A stretch of DNA of 64,000 bases from Limnanthes douglasii subsp. nivea (GCA_036936605.1 JAUPFV010000002.1:162928813-162992812), one strand, 5' to 3'. Counted from the first letter of the stretch, positions 1-11,865 are shown. Numbers and translations: made by a program. Notes: generated by a model from the sequence alone, not told the origin.

Positions 1-1605
1 AAAAAATCAGGTAATGTCAAGACAGGAGCATGAGTAAGCTTCTCTTTTAAGGATTGAAATGGTTCTTCTTGAGCTTGTTCCCACTTGAAACCAACGTCCT
101 TCTTTATTATTTCAGTGAGTGGTGCAGCTAAGGTGCTGAAATCTTTGACAAAACGCCTATTAAATCCTGCAAGGCCGTGGAAGCTTCTCACTTCTCCAAC
201 TGTTTTTGGACTTGGCCATTCGCGGATTGCCTTAACCTTTTCCTCATCCACCTTAATACCATCTGTACTTATAACAAAACCTAAAAAGACAAGATTATCG
301 GTACAAAAAGTGCATTTCTTAAGATTAGCATAGAGATTTTCCTTCCTAAGTACACTTAAAATCAATTTCAGATGGTGAACATGTTCTTCTAAGCACTTGC
401 TGTAAATTAAGATGTCATCGAAATATACTACAACAAAAACTCCTATATAAGCCCTTAGAACATGATTCATTAACCGCATGAATGTGCTAGGTGCATTAGT
501 CAGCCCAAATGGCATTACTAACCATTCATATAGTCCATGCTTAGCTTTAAATGCAGTTTTCCACTCATCCCCTTCTTTCATCCTAATTTGGCGATAACCA
601 CTTTTAAGATCAATCTTAGAAAAAATGCTAGAACCATGCAATTCATCAAACATATCATCTAATATAGGTATAGGATGGCGATACTTTACTGTTATATTGT
701 TGATGGCTCTGAAATCAACACACATTCTCCAGCTTCCATCTTTCTTGGGCACAAGTAGAACTGTTACCGCACAAGGACTCATGCTTTCACGGATATGTCC
801 TTTTCCATCAGTTCACTGATTTGCCTTTGCAATTCTTTTGTCTCCACTGGATTAGTTCTATAAGCAGGTCTGTTAGGAAGGGAGGCTCCAGGTACAAAAT
901 CTATTTGGTGTTCGATGCCTCTAATTAGTGGAAGCCCCTTTGGATTGTCTTCAGGGAATACATCTTCATATTCCTGCAAGAGAGAAGTCATCTCACTCGG
1001 CAACACCGGTGTCAAGTTAGTTAAACTCATAAGAGTTTCCTTAAACACAAAAAGTAACATAGGTTGCTTAGAGAATAATGCTTTCTTAACCTCGCCAGAT
1101 TTTGCATAGAAATTCGAATGTTTAGTTACCCGACTTTCCTTGTTCTGCATATGCTTTTGATCTTGGTAAACTTCTCGCGGAGTCATGGGAACTGGAGTGG
1201 TTTTCCTTGCTTGAAACTCAAATGTATGGTGATTAGTTAATCCATCATGGATAACCTTTCGATCAGATTGCCATGGCCTTCCTAACAGTATGTGACTAGC
1301 CTCCATTGGTAGAACATCACATAAAACTTCATCTTCGTACTTACCAATGGCTAAGGGAACTTCTACTTGGTGGCTAACTTTCATTTCTCCATTGTCGTTA
1401 AGCCATTGAAGCTTGTAAGTTGCATGTTTTTTTTTAAACCAAGCTTCTTTACCATAGATTCACTTGCCACATTGGTACAACTGCCTCCATTGATAATAAG
1501 GCTACAAACTTTCCCTTGAACAAGGCACCTAGTGTGAAACAGATTCTCCCTTTGCTCTTGTTCTTCTTCTTTTGTTTGAACGATTAAAGACCTTCTGGCT
1601 ACCAA
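1..1605 (-). pseudogene. pol: CRM pol, element A: protease and reverse transcriptase, partial
   Basis: The minus strand encodes the aspartic protease region (1381-1605). There the active-site motif reads NGGSCTN, whereas C2 has DGGSCTN, so the catalytic Asp is replaced by Asn. The linker (779-1384) and reverse transcriptase follow, ending at the window edge near the start of RNase H. RT landmarks are [13 protein letters not shown] near 690-740 and the YFDD catalytic box near 410-430. A frameshift lies near 1380-1440. Integrase is outside the window. The protease change alone would prevent polyprotein processing. Confidence 0.85.
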
Positions 1606-2762
1606 TAAATCTCCTTTAGCAGGTCGCTTTAAGTGTTCTTCGGAAGAATCAGAGACAATTTCTTCTTCCTCTGAAATTATTTATCCATTATCTAGAATTG
1701 TTATAATCTTCTTATTAGAACACTCATTAGCATAATGTCCCACCCGTTTGCACTTGAAACACTTAACATCACGAGTTCTGATTGCAACCTCTTTAGGTTT
1801 GCCCTTGTTATCAATAGACAATGGTGTTCCAGATTTTGGTTCACCTCTACATAGCTTCCTTTCTGATAATTGGTCTTCACATCTTTTGAATAACTTGGCT
1901 TAATTTATACTGCCCCTGAACCGTAACTTGATCTTGAGGAGTTCTTTCTTTTAACTTGTTGTTCAAATAGCAAAGCTTTGTGTAGCATCTCTTCTAGTTC
2001 AACATAATATTGAGTTTCCAATCTGTCTTGAATTTCTCTATTTAAACCCCCAAGAAACCTTTACATTGTTGCCTCTCTATCTTCTGAAATATGAGCTCGC
2101 AACATTAAGGTCTCCATTTCTTGATAATACTCTTCAACAGATCGGCTTCCTTGTGTTAATCTCCTCAGCTTTAGATGCAGCTCACAGTGGTAATGACTAT
2201 GAACAAACCTCTTCCGCATAATGGCTTTCATTTCTGCCCATGATTCTATACGATGTTCCCCATTACGCCTCCTTGAGGTAACTAGTTGATCCCACCAACT
2301 AAGAGCATAAGCATAAAATTCAGTAGCAGCTATTCTTACTCGATTGGTCTCCGTGTAGTGTTGAACGTTGAAAACGAGTTAAATCTTCTTTTCCCATTCC
2401 AAATAGGCATCTGGATCTTTTTTTCCATGGAATGGTGAAATCTTAATCTTGAGACCTCCAAGATTGTCACGCATACGTTCGTTGCCCTCTCTTGTACGTC
2501 TATGGTGCCTTCTATGGCTGTTTCGAGACGAATTGCTCATGCGTTCATAACATTCATCAGCGGCTTCATTTCTGAATTGTTCAGGTAGTTCATGGTTTCT
2601 TCTTGGATTGGTTTATCGTGAACGGTTCCGCTCATGGTCAGTGTTTGATTGAAGCTCTTCGCGAAAGGCATCTATCTTGGTGTCTATCAACTTTGTCATA
2701 GCTTCAATTAGAAGCTTGTTGTTATTCAAATTACTGTTTTCTGCATCATTTTAATTAGACAT
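1606..2762 (-). pseudogene. gag: CRM gag, element A (broken)
   Basis: Structural capsid/nucleocapsid protein of the retrotransposon. The start ATG at 2762 matches that of copy B, but the fourth codon is already TAA. Further stops and frameshifts interrupt the retrotransposon-gag domain, which lies around 1980-2480. A CCHC zinc knuckle (C-x2-C-x4-H-x4-C) is encoded near 1720-1765, followed by an acidic stretch (EEEEIVSDSSEE type) before the protease. Copies B, C2 and D in this window give the same protein with different lesions, so the family assignment is firm while this copy is clearly dead. Confidence 0.85.
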
Positions 2763-3079
2763 CCTTTTCTACAAAACAAAACAAAAACAAATCACCAGCA
2801 ACAAGTCCTTGAAAAGTTCTTCAATTTATTTAAAACCATAAAACATATCCAAATCTGTTTTCCTAAGAATATTAAGAGATAAGTTTCACAACAGCACCTA
2901 AAAACGATTTTCTACGATTTTAAATCTCAAACAACTATAACTAGGGTGAAACAGATCAAAATTTCGTGATTCAAAATGAAATCATCACACTAACACTCAA
3001 ATCTTCACAAACAAACTGATAATATAAAATAGATGAAGAAAAATTAATGAGAAAGAGAATACCCAACTTTCAGAATGTT

Positions 3080-3091
3080 GCTCTGATACCA
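3080..3091 (-). other. Primer binding site, element A
   Basis: The minus strand reads TGGTATCAGAGC two bases after the LTR end. It is complementary to the 3' end of plant initiator tRNA-Met, the usual primer for this clade. Confidence 0.9.
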
Positions 3092-3093
3092 CT

Positions 3094-3187
3094 TGATAAA
3101 CTCCTCCTAGAGTCGGCACTCTGGAATGGGATAGGGATAATGATAAACTCCTCCTAGAATCGGCACTCTGAAATGGGATAAGGATAA
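3094..3187 (-). repeat. 47-bp tandem duplication at the LTR terminus
   Basis: Two near-identical 47-bp units (3094-3140 and 3141-3187), both starting TGATAAACTCCTCC. Copies B, C and D have one unit only, so this duplication is private to element A and repeats the terminal end next to the PBS. Confidence 0.9.
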
Positions 3188-4010
3188 CTTTGCAACCAGG
3201 AACCCAAAAGGATTCAAGGATCAAAGGATGTGGATCGATAGGTCACACAAAGGTTGTGGAAAGGCCTTTTATATTCCAACTGATCTTCCTTTGGATATGA
3301 CGCACCAAATGAAGAACATGTTTTCTTGTGGATATTACACACCAACAAGAGAAGAGTAAAACTTAAGAAGTTTTTTCAGAATCAAAGATAGTCTAACCAT
3401 TAGAATTCTGAGTACATAGTTTTTATAGGAGAAAGAACTAGCCTTGAACACAATTAAGGCTGTTCTTGGAAACATAATGCATGCCTCTAAAACAATTAAG
3501 GCTTTTCTTCGAAACAAAATGCTTTAATATTGAAAATACAAAGTATTAATGATATAAGCTGGAAATCAGACCCTTCCCTCCTCCAAGGACGTGGATTTTG
3601 ATGTAGATGGGCCTTGGGCTTTTATTTCAACAAATGGGCAATGGTGAAGTGAAACAATTGCCTCATTAAAAACCTTGTCAAGAAAACCCATTGGGACAAA
3701 AGTTGAACAAGGGAAAAAGAGTACAATCGAGACACTTTCTCATTTGTTGAAATCAATTAGCTTGAATCAAGACCAAAGTGGTTTGACAAGATTTTCCACC
3801 ATACTTGCTGTTTTGATCACGTGGATTCTCTAGTTGATTAAGCAATCCTCCAACAGCTTTTTAAATTGTTTTGCTCTTGATCGAGTTGTTGGACCAGCCG
3901 GTAAAATAAGAATATCTTAAACTTCAAGCTCATCTTCTTTTTCAAGTTGTTCATCTGGTTCTTGCACATTTCCATGTTCTAAGCTCCTTGTGTCATCTAG
4001 GATCACATCA
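3094..4010 (-). repeat. 5' LTR of CRM element A (917 bp)
   Basis: On the minus strand it starts TGATGTGATCC at 4010 and ends TTTATCA at 3094, next to the PBS, giving 4-bp inverted ends TGAT/ATCA. The upstream third (about 4010-3750) encodes the C-terminal pol tail in frame with the 3' ends of B and C1. This shows that pol runs into the LTR in this family. A TATAAAA box lies near 3421-3427. Compared with the LTR at 28676-29504 it has an additional 47-bp duplication at its 3' end and one more ~41-bp U3 repeat. Confidence 0.85.
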
Positions 4011-5010
4011 TTTGGATACAATCAACTTTAAATACATAAAGGCGACAAAGATCATACAACATTCTTAACCGAATGTGGCCTTCACTGCTATAAGTTAATG
4101 TTGTTCAACTTAAAAATTGTAGGGTCATCCTATCAATGATTGGTGAACAAGATTTTTGTAGACCAGCTGAAAATAAACTTACAAGAGCATATAGATGTCA
4201 TGTTTTTTACACGCAAAGAAGATGGCGAACACATTGTCGATTTAGTTGAAACCTTCACGACATAATTTTTTTTTTGCATCTCCAGAAATACTAACCTAGA
4301 CGAATATAAGAGAGTCTTTGTAACAATACCTTGTAGTTTTGGATTATGTTGTTAACTCTCTACTAATATGAGAAGAATATCAAAGTCTAAGCCGATATAC
4401 CATGTAAGTAAATTTCTATTAAGCGTTGAAATTATATATTTTAGCTGGGAAAGTTGGCCTTGGCGCTCGTGTTGGCAGCAAGAATAATATGGAATTACTT
4501 ATAAGCTCATACTATCAACGTTCGAAATTCATTTTCGTTAAACAATGTCATGAAAAATACTGATGTTTTAGGGAAATTAAGAAAGTTGTCCGTGGAACTA
4601 TGAGACTCTGATATTTAATATAAATCTAGAACCATAATTAAGGATCAACATTTAGCAAATTGTATTACAAAATTCCATTTTGAACGACGGATAGCATTGA
4701 AAGAACAAACAAAATCCATATGGCAAGTGAAAACTAATGGAGGAAGCAATAAACACGACTCTGATACATGAATCAAACGTATCTCTCAAACGGGAGATAT
4801 TGCGATACATGTCATTAAGTTTGATTTCCCTGCTTCGAACAATGAGGCCAGATACGAATTATCATTGCAAGATTACAAAAAAACTAACATATATGTGACC
4901 AAATGAGTCTAGTTATTTATAGGTTAACAGCTTGTAGTCAACCAAGTATTGGGTCAATCCGAAGAAAAGGAAGACAATATTATTCAATACTTGAAAGAGC
5001 TTCAGTGATA
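4011..5010 (+). pseudogene. pol: Decayed Tat-lineage Ty3/gypsy reverse transcriptase and RNase H
   Basis: Conceptual reading, with stops, starts at GYNQ (4014) and continues through CGLHCYKLMLFNLK and LVNKIFVDQLK into a degraded YVDD region, EHIDVMFF. It then gives LGKLALALVLAARII (about 4446-4490) and an RNase H stretch ending in SQLVVNQVLGQSEEKED (to about 5000). This order and wording are those of Tat-type polyproteins, not the CRM type around it. The start is cut exactly by the end of CRM element A. Beyond about 5010 the similarity stops. It is heavily decayed and older than element A. Confidence 0.75.
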
Positions 5011-5529
5011 GAGGAGAAATTGTTATTTTTTAAAAAACTCAAATTTGGACCCAATTCGAAAATCCGAATTAGAAATTTGTAAATTCGAATTACTAACGTC
5101 ACCAATGAATAGTTTGAATAAAATAGACGTTGGCAATGCAGATATATGAATTGTTGACTTCACAAAAAACGACTAGTTTCAATAACTAGTCGTTTACGCA
5201 ATTTGGATATCCGAATTTTGAGGAAATACAAAATAAAAATATTCTATAAATACTCGACTCTTTCATAAAGTTTCTTCACACCACCAATAATTTACTCCTT
5301 CATACAATTTCTCCTTCGAAAAAAGTTCGCTTTTAAACATAAAAAGACACCTAAATTGTTTTTTATGTCTTAAAAAAACCAAAGCTGGTCCGGAGAGGTG
5401 AAGATGATTCGTCATCATTGAAAAGAAGAACAGATTTCTAAAGAAGTTCTTCGCATCAAGAAGTGGAAGGATCCGAGAGTCAGACAATTGAACATCAGGG
5501 CGAATGAGAGGTTCGCGTTGAAAAGGCGC
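5011..5529. other. AT-rich non-coding stretch with a perfect 12-bp hairpin
   Basis: No convincing coding region. It holds repeated CGAATT-type words and a perfect inverted repeat at 5167-5195 (AAACGACTAGTT, 5-bp loop, AACTAGTCGTTT). It may be the 5' flank of the decayed transposon ORF that follows. Confidence 0.5.
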
Positions 5530-5840
5530 TAACACCACATGGAGTCAAAACCTACTTGGGTATGTATTTGGATTATGAAGAACTTATCCAATTTCCTGGT
5601 ATGCAAGATTTTTTCAATCTTCTTAATGGTCATAGAGGCTTAGGTTGGTTAAATCTTGATAGGTTTAGTTTTGATTGGTATATCGAATTAGTACAACAAT
5701 TTTATGCAACCGCACGTATAATTTAGAATAATCCTCAAGATTGAGGTTTAGGAATGAGGGGTAAAATTAATGGTATTGCCTAAATTGTTTTTGAAACTGA
5801 CTTTGAAGATGAATTTTTCCTCCCATCAGAACAATTATAT

Positions 5841-6026
5841 AGTGGTGAAAACTTGTCATTGCTTTCTCTTCCTCATACGAGATGGGTTGATGATTAGCCT
5901 ATGTCCTTCGATGACGCAATGGAGCTTTTGAGTAGTGGTGAAAACTTGTCATTGCTTTCTCTTCCTCATACGAGATGGGTTGATGATTAGCCTATGTCCT
6001 TCGGTGACGCAATGGAGCTTTTGAGT
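5841..6026 (+). repeat. 93-bp in-frame tandem duplication
   Basis: Two copies (5841-5933 and 5934-6026) beginning AGTGGTGAAAACTTGTC and nearly identical. The period is 93 bp, or 31 codons, so the duplication kept the reading frame of the surrounding transposon-protein ORF. Confidence 0.9.
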
Positions 6027-6691
6027 AGTGGTCAACCGCAACCAGAAATTAATGGTAAACGTAAAGCTGTAAGAAGTAATTTGGATGGTCTTGGAAAATT
6101 AGCTTTGAAATTTGTTAATATCTATTTTATTCATACTAGTAGCAATGATTCACAACTTTCTTATATTCAAACATTTGTAACTGCTACTATGATAAGAAAT
6201 GAGGGAAGAATTAATTTGGCTAGTTTGATCATTCGGCATATGGATTTCAAAGCTAATGGGGTCAATTTACTTTATGGGATGATATTAAGTTATTTGCTTG
6301 TTAAAAAAAGGTTGATTTGAGTATGTACACTCCAACTAAGGTTAGGAAAAGTTGTGCTATAGGTAAGCACTCTTTAAGATTGCAAGAGATATATTCTTGG
6401 GAGGAAGAGTTGATATAAAAATTGCAGGCATGGATCAACTATTTCGAACTATTGCATGATATATGGGAACTAAACAGTGTTACCAAACCACCTAATCCAC
6501 CTCATGGATACCCTCAGCAAGAACTACAGCCGTCGACCGCTACCATGGATGCGAGTAGTTCTTCTCAACAACAACAACAAAAAGGACTTGTTGATCGGTA
6601 ATATGCTGAGTGGGCGTATAGTCATCACATGTAGTATGCCGAATGGCCGTATATTTAGTACACAGTGGCATGATCTTTAATCGCAATGCAA

Positions 6692-6805
6692 GGTCAACAA
6701 GAGCAGTGACTTGGTAAACACGAGCAGTGACATGGTATACAAGTGCAGTGGCATGGACAGGAAGAGTAGTGGTATGGTAAACAATAGCAATGGCATAATC
6801 AACAA
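6692..6805 (+). repeat. 21-bp tandem repeats coding for a degenerate heptapeptide
   Basis: About five diverged 21-bp units of the type AGCAGTGACATGGTAAACA. In the Gln-rich frame they decode to a QWHGQQE-like heptad. They form the low-complexity C-terminal part of the decayed transposon ORF. Confidence 0.7.
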
Positions 6806-6960
6806 GAGTAATGAAATAATAAATTTTCAATCTCCCATGCAGAACAAAAAGAATACATACGACGAATGATGGAGAACATTCATTTGGATTTGCAAGCCGA
6901 GCATCCTAATGGTCCTCAAGATGAAGAGACTCCTTATTTTTTTTCATTTGATTGTATTAA

Positions 6961-7576
6961 ACATTTTAATTGTAATGTTTTTCTTTTTTATTTGATTAAA
7001 CACGTTGTTATTTGTTTGGTATAATTAATGAATTGTTTGTTTTGCTTATATTTTTTATTGATTGTTATTATATATATAATTGAAATATCTAATAGTTCAA
7101 AATCCAATAAACTAGTTAAAATATCTAAACATATACACTTCAAACTTGAAATATCTGAAGAAGTAAGGAAATAAACTAGAAGTATACAATAGTTAAAATA
7201 TCTAAAATCTCGAACAACTTTACAAAACTATAGTGTTTAAAGATCTAAATAAAACTAGATATCTTTCAGTTACAAATAATATCAAATATATATTATAAGT
7301 ATTTCGTTTATGATATTATATATCTTAATTATTGAAATTTATTTTTTAAATAAAAAATATAACAATTTTATTAAAAATAATGAAAGAGGAATACAAGTCT
7401 TAGAGTTAAAAAAAACACCTAAGAGTAGCGCTAAAACAAGAACATGAAAATTGATTACAGAAATGAAAAGTCTTCTAAAAGTAAAACATCTTCAATCTTT
7501 TTTTCCTACTTCTTTAAAACTTTCTTACTTTTTATTTTAAATTCTTCACCAACTTAACACAAAATTTTAAAACTAT
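6961..7576. other. AT-rich spacer without a gene
   Basis: Very AT-rich. I see no ORF, repeat structure or element end apart from the abrupt start of Tat integrase at about 7577. Confidence 0.6.
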
Positions 7577-8394
7577 CAATGGATCCCGACATAAGGTTAA
7601 TGATCATAGTAGCAGTTGACTATTTTTCCAAGTGGGTGGAAGAGAGCCTTTAGCAGGGACAAAAGCAAAAGATATTATCAAGTTCGTTGTCTCGAACATT
7701 TGTTGTCGTTTCGGGGTACCAATAAAAGTCACAACGGATAATGGGCCTCAATTCGATAACAAGAAGTTTAAGAGCTTTTGTGTTTTCAGGGGCATACAAC
7801 AATATTTTTCTGCTCCGTTTCATCTGCAGGCTAATGGTCAGGTGGAAGTGACCAATCACACAATTTTAGATGGATTAAAAAAGAATTTGGAGGGTAAGGC
7901 TAGAAAATGGCCAGATTATTTACAAGAAGTATTATGGGCCTATAGAACGACGCCTCGAACTTCAACTGCAACATCTCCATTTGATTTGGTGTACGGCATG
8001 GATGCAGCTATCCCCTCGGAAATTGTTTTTTTATCATACAGTGTGGCAGCTTATGCCGAGGATTTGAACGATCAAAACAGGGCTATGGAGTTAGATTTGG
8101 TGGAAGAAAAGAGACGAAGAGCACAGTTGAAGTCCTTACATTATCAAACACTGATGAGTAGCAGGTAAGCTTCGATGGTGAAGCAAAGAAATTTCAAGGT
8201 GGGGGACAAGGTATTACTAAAAGGTTTTCTGCATACCAAAGAGAAAAAGTCTTGGAAAGTTGGAGCCAAATTGGGAGGGCCCTTATGAAGTAACAGAGAA
8301 AGTAAAGCAGGGAACGTACATGTTAAAAGATAAGGAAGAGAGATATATTAAGCATCCGTGGAACATTGTACATTTAAAATTGTATCTGGAATGA
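7577..8394 (+). pseudogene. int: Tat-lineage integrase, core and C-terminus (frameshifted)
   Basis: Starts in the catalytic core (MIIVAVDYFSKWVE). A frameshift near 7632 leads into a 178-aa open stretch. It contains the second catalytic Asp in TTDNGPQF and the catalytic Glu in NGQVEVTNHT, and continues through LEGKARKWPDYLQEVLWAYR. A TAA at 8166-8168 and a further frameshift interrupt the C-terminal part, which ends HPWNIVHLKLYLE then TGA at 8394. The zinc-binding N-terminus and first Asp are missing. The closest sequence here is the integrase at 50145-51084. In both cases an antisense ORF follows about 0.5 kb downstream. Confidence 0.85.
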
Positions 8395-8863
8395 GGAAGA
8401 ATTTGACATCTAATGATTATTTTCTATGTTTGTTTTCAGGTTTACAAAAACAGCGAAGGCATACTCTTTCCTACCCTGTTAGGCACAGGAAGGTTTTAAC
8501 GAGGTGTCATTATTCGCTGATTAATACATTTGAACTTTTGCCTCGAATTATTCTTTCTAAGATACAAGTTGTGGTTGAACTGTTAGGTTAATAGTTACGA
8601 CATTTCATATGTCTGCCTAAAAGCATCTTACAATGATTATTATGACAAACTAAAATTGGCATGAGGCAATTATTTTATTCAACGCAAGTTGACATACAAT
8701 CATTTTCATATTAAATATGAAGTTAAATATTATAACATTGGTACTCCATACAATGGCATACAAGGAAGGTCAAGTTAAATACTCCTCGGAATATGTTGAT
8801 ATCATTACAAAAATTGCCTTGAAAGTTGCAAAGGACTTATACAAAAAATTTACAAAGACAGTG
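8395..8863 (+). other. Spacer between Tat integrase and antisense ORF, with a conserved motif
   Basis: Non-coding. At about 8458-8512 it carries GGCATACTCTTTCCTACCC followed by GGTTTTAACGAGGTGTC. The same two blocks occur at the same position in the Tat copy at 51130-51181, and the second resembles a block inside the CRM LTRs. Confidence 0.6.
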
Positions 8864-11085
8864 TTACTCAGAATTTTTCGAGGAGTCTCTCTCCTCGGAG
8901 TCTGATGTCTCACTGTCACTAACAACAATGTTAGGAGGACGAAGTTCGGGGGAGACAAGTTTGCAAAAATTGCCCAAGTCATACTCAGGGTATTCTTCAT
9001 GAATTTGGGTGATTAGCCCTGCTTGGGTAGTTGCATCTCTGGCATTAAGTTTGTCCACGCATTTTACTGCATAAGCATTCACAGCTGCCTCTTTTTCCAC
9101 TTCTATTTGCTGAGGAAAATCTTCAATCGTCTTCAATAAGTTTTTCTTTTCCTCTACAATAAACTCGAAATCGGCTAGACAATCCTTAAATCCCTTGGCT
9201 GCAATTTGGTGAGCTTTCTTGAATTTTGTAAGAAGTCTTTCTTGAGCTCCTGTCTTCTTTTGGTAGAGATCCATTTCTTCCTGGAAGCATTTTTCGAGGA
9301 GAAGGACATAATTCTCCGAGGCAGACAATTTTTCAAAAATTGAATCAGTTTAACCTTCTACAATGTAGTGTTGTTTCTTTATCTCTTCAAGTTGTGCGGA
9401 AGCGGGGGGAGCCTTGAACTTGTAATGATTTTTCCGATCTTCCAGATGCTGCATTTTTCTTCCCATGTTGACAGAAGCATGCAATAAGTTGCGAACACTT
9501 AAAGAAAATTCATCAGTTTCGGGGATCAAAATCCGAGGACTCACCAGTTAGAATAATGGGATCAATGTTTTGAGGAAGATCGCTTCGGGGAATTGGGAGC
9601 GGTGCTAGTCTTGGAAAATTGTCAGTTGGAGATGGACTTGAAGCTTGGGTGAGGGGAGAATTGGTTTCTTGGCCTGAATCTCTTCGGGCTTCAGTTTCAT
9701 GTTCAATTGCCGCAATTTGGGCTCCAGTGCCTTCGGAGATTTCCTGGACATCATCTTGTGCTTTAGTATCCTAGGATATCTCTTGGATGGGTTCCAAAAT
9801 AGCTTTCTTCTTGGGTTCTTTTTTCTTGGCATCTTTTTTCTTGATGGGATGGACAGATTTTCTTGGAGGGGAAATTGTGATGGGTGCTACAGTATTTGAC
9901 GAAGAGATCGGCTTTTGGTTAGCAGCTAATCCTTCGGAGTCTGATTGAAGATCCTTGATCGATGCTTCCTCTTCAGAATCGTCTAAGTGGCTTTTAGCTT
10001 GGGAGCGCTTCAGAAGATAAATGATGATGTCTTTCTTTTCCACTCGATCGAGGACTTCTTGCTGAAAAGGAGGAGTCATCAATTCCTTTATAGTTAGCAT
10101 GTCGAGGGGATTCAGCCTCCAAAGTCGACTTTTGGCTAAGTTATTATTCATAAAACAGAGGCGGAATTTGTTTTCCTAGTTCTCCTTGGCCCATTCACTA
10201 AGCTTAGTAAATACTGTGGTGGAACTTTCTACATAGTCAGCATAGGGCTTCGAAATCCCAGTCATAGTTGTGCAAAGGTTCGAACAATGAGTTGTTAAAT
10301 GATTATTCGAGGAAGATAAAAGTGAGAGTTGAAAAGACTTACATCTGTTAGTCCACACAAGAAATAGTTTGTGTGGATTTGAAGGGGTTGACTCAGAACC
10401 CGTCTCCTAGTGTCCGGAAAAGAAGAGGAATTGTTACCTCCATTTTTTATCAGCATCTAGTAAGTCCTTCACTACTTTTTGACCTCGACCAAAGATCACG
10501 AATAAAACGAGAAAATAGATTCTTTGCTAGGCCAGATAATCCGATGAGCTCTTCTAAGGAGAATTCATTGCCAGAAATCCTCGACGCCATAATACATGCC
10601 ATGAGTGTGAACCACATGTTTGGGCCAGCTTGGGAGGGGCGGAGATCGATCTTGGCAAAATATTCGATGAAGAATGGGGTCTAAGGGATATCTCAACCCG
10701 AGTTCATTATCTCCGTATAAACAATTAGCTCATTATCCTTAACAGATAAAGGAATCTAATATTAATATACGAGGGGATGCACCACCGAGTCCTTAGCATG
10801 GTTTCCTCCGAAGGAGAGAAGTATTTGTAAGAGATGTGATGAAAGGCAACTACGTGCTTGTTTTCGATTCCTCGGATGTTATTGCCCACACCATCAAGTT
10901 CCAAAGGAAGAGCAATGTCACCCTTGGATTTAGGGGCAATCCTTCGAGCTTGTTCTTTAGAAATTGCTAGAGGAGTTGTAGCCACCTGAGTAGAAGAAGC
11001 CGGGGAGAGACCGTCGGATTTACCTTTCTCGATTGTCGAAATTTGTTGTGTTTCTGTCTCAAGTTTTTCCGAGGCTATGGCTTTC
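8864..11085 (-). pseudogene. Antisense extra ORF of a Tat-lineage retrotransposon (broken, 5' truncated)
   Basis: Lies downstream of Tat integrase on the opposite strand, an arrangement known for extra ORFs of Tat elements. Exon 1 (11085 to 10343) encodes a segment with NELIVYTEI, PSQAGPNMWFTLMACIMASR and LEELIGLSGLAKN, matching 53265-53645. This resembles the 'putative gypsy type transposon' (Transposase_28-like) domain. An apparent intron follows at 10214-10342. Exon 2 encodes a Lys-rich basic linker (KKKDAKKKEPKKK), a predicted coiled coil (8864-9328) and an acidic tail (SDSETSDSEERDSS). Stops and frameshifts lie at several places. The N-terminus is removed by the CRM element B junction at 11086. 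Function is unknown. Confidence 0.7.
10214..10342 (-). other. Putative intron of the antisense Tat ORF
   Basis: On the minus strand a GTAAGT donor begins at 10342 and an acceptor ...CCACCACAG ends at 10214; length 129 nt. The exon after the acceptor starts TATTTACTAAGC, which aligns with the exon starting TATTGTCGAAGG after the intron at 53115-53198. The shared splice sites in two copies support a real intron; no transcript evidence is available. Confidence 0.6.
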
Positions 11086-11591
11086 TGATGTGATCCTAGA
11101 TGACACAAGGAGCTTAGAATATGGAAATGTGCAAGAACCAGATGAACAACTTCAAAAAGAAGATGAGCTTGAAGTTGAAGATATTCTTATTTTACCGGCT
11201 GGTCCAACAACTCGATCAAGAGCAAAACAATTTAACAAAGTTGTTGGAGGATTGCTTAGTCAATTAGAGAATCCACGTGATCAACAAGGCTAGTTCTTTC
11301 TCCTATAAAAACTATGTACTCAGAATTCTAATGGTTAGACTATCTTTGATTCTAAAAAAAACTTCTTAAGTTTTACTCCTCTCTTGTTGGTGTGTAATAT
11401 CCACAAGAAAACCTGTTCTTCATTTGGTGCGTCATATCCAAAGGAAGATCGGTTGGAATATCAAAGGCCTTTCCACAACCTTTGTGTGACCTATCGATCC
11501 ACATCCTTTGATCTTTGAATCCTTTTGGGTTCTTGGTTGCAAAGTTATCCCTATCCCATTTCAGAGTGCCGATTCTAGGAGGAGTTTATCT
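11086..11591 (+). repeat. 5' LTR of CRM element B, internally deleted
   Basis: Begins TGATGTGATCC and ends TTTATCT, one substitution from the usual ATCA. The first ~200 bp are the orphan pol tail ([16 protein letters not shown] is readable). The sequence then jumps at about 11285 straight into GGCTAGTTCTTTCTCC before the TATA box, missing the rest of U3. A short shared word (CAAGGCTAG) at the break suggests a microhomology deletion. Confidence 0.85.
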
Positions 11592-11593
11592 AG

Positions 11594-11605
11594 TGGTATC
11601 AGAGC
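11594..11605 (+). other. Primer binding site, element B
   Basis: TGGTATCAGAGC, two bases after the 5' LTR, complementary to initiator tRNA-Met. Confidence 0.9.
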
Positions 11606-11649
11606 AACATTCTGAAAGTTGGGTATTCTCTTTCTCATTAAATTTTCTT

Positions 11650-11865
11650 CATCTATTTTATATTATCAGTTTGTTTGTGAAGATTTGAGTGTTAGTGTGA
11701 TGATTTCATTTTGAATCACGAAATTCTGATTTGTTGTATTAATTTGTTTATCATCTGTTTTGTATTCTCGCTATATTTGTGATGATTGAGTGTTTAGTGT
11801 GATGATTTCATTTTAAATCACAAAATTCTGATCTGTTTCACCCTAGTTATAGTTGTTTGAGATTT
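11650..11865 (+). repeat. ~102-bp tandem duplication in the 5' leader of element B
   Basis: The leader segment containing GTGATGATTTCATTTT and CGAAATTCTGAT occurs twice, offset by 102 bp (11701 and 11803). Copies A, C2 and D have it once, so this is specific to B. Confidence 0.8.

Larger units (their letters stand above)
1..4010 (-). mobile_element. Ty3/gypsy CRM-clade retrotransposon A, 5' part, cut by the window edge
   Basis: Read on the minus strand the order is LTR (4010 to 3094), PBS, 5' leader, gag (from 2762), protease and reverse transcriptase, running off the window in the RNase H region. The gag core (KIKI-PPFHGKNDPDAYLEWE type, ending in a CCHC knuckle) and the pol sequence match the chromovirus CRM clade as I know it. 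The right edge at 4010 is a true element end: it starts TGATGTGATCC like copies B and C1, and it abuts an unrelated Tat reverse transcriptase. The 3' half and any target duplication lie outside the window. Several stops make it non-autonomous. Confidence 0.9.
5530..6960 (+). pseudogene. Decayed 'putative plant transposon protein' ORF (Transposase_32-like)
   Basis: In one frame, with stops, the region reads THGVKTYLGMYLDYEELIQF, then a segment ending FDWYIELVQQFYATA. After the internal duplication come GLGKLALKFVNIYF and MIRNEGRINLASLIIRHMDF. This resembles the plant protein family annotated as 'putative plant transposon protein', often found in Athila/Tat-type elements; that is recalled knowledge and no search was run. 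The C-terminal part is Gln-rich (SSSQQQQQKG) and then carries heptad-like repeats. The longest open piece is 5994-6320 (108 aa). It lies between Tat RNase H and Tat integrase fragments and may belong to an element that inserted there. Confidence 0.55.
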
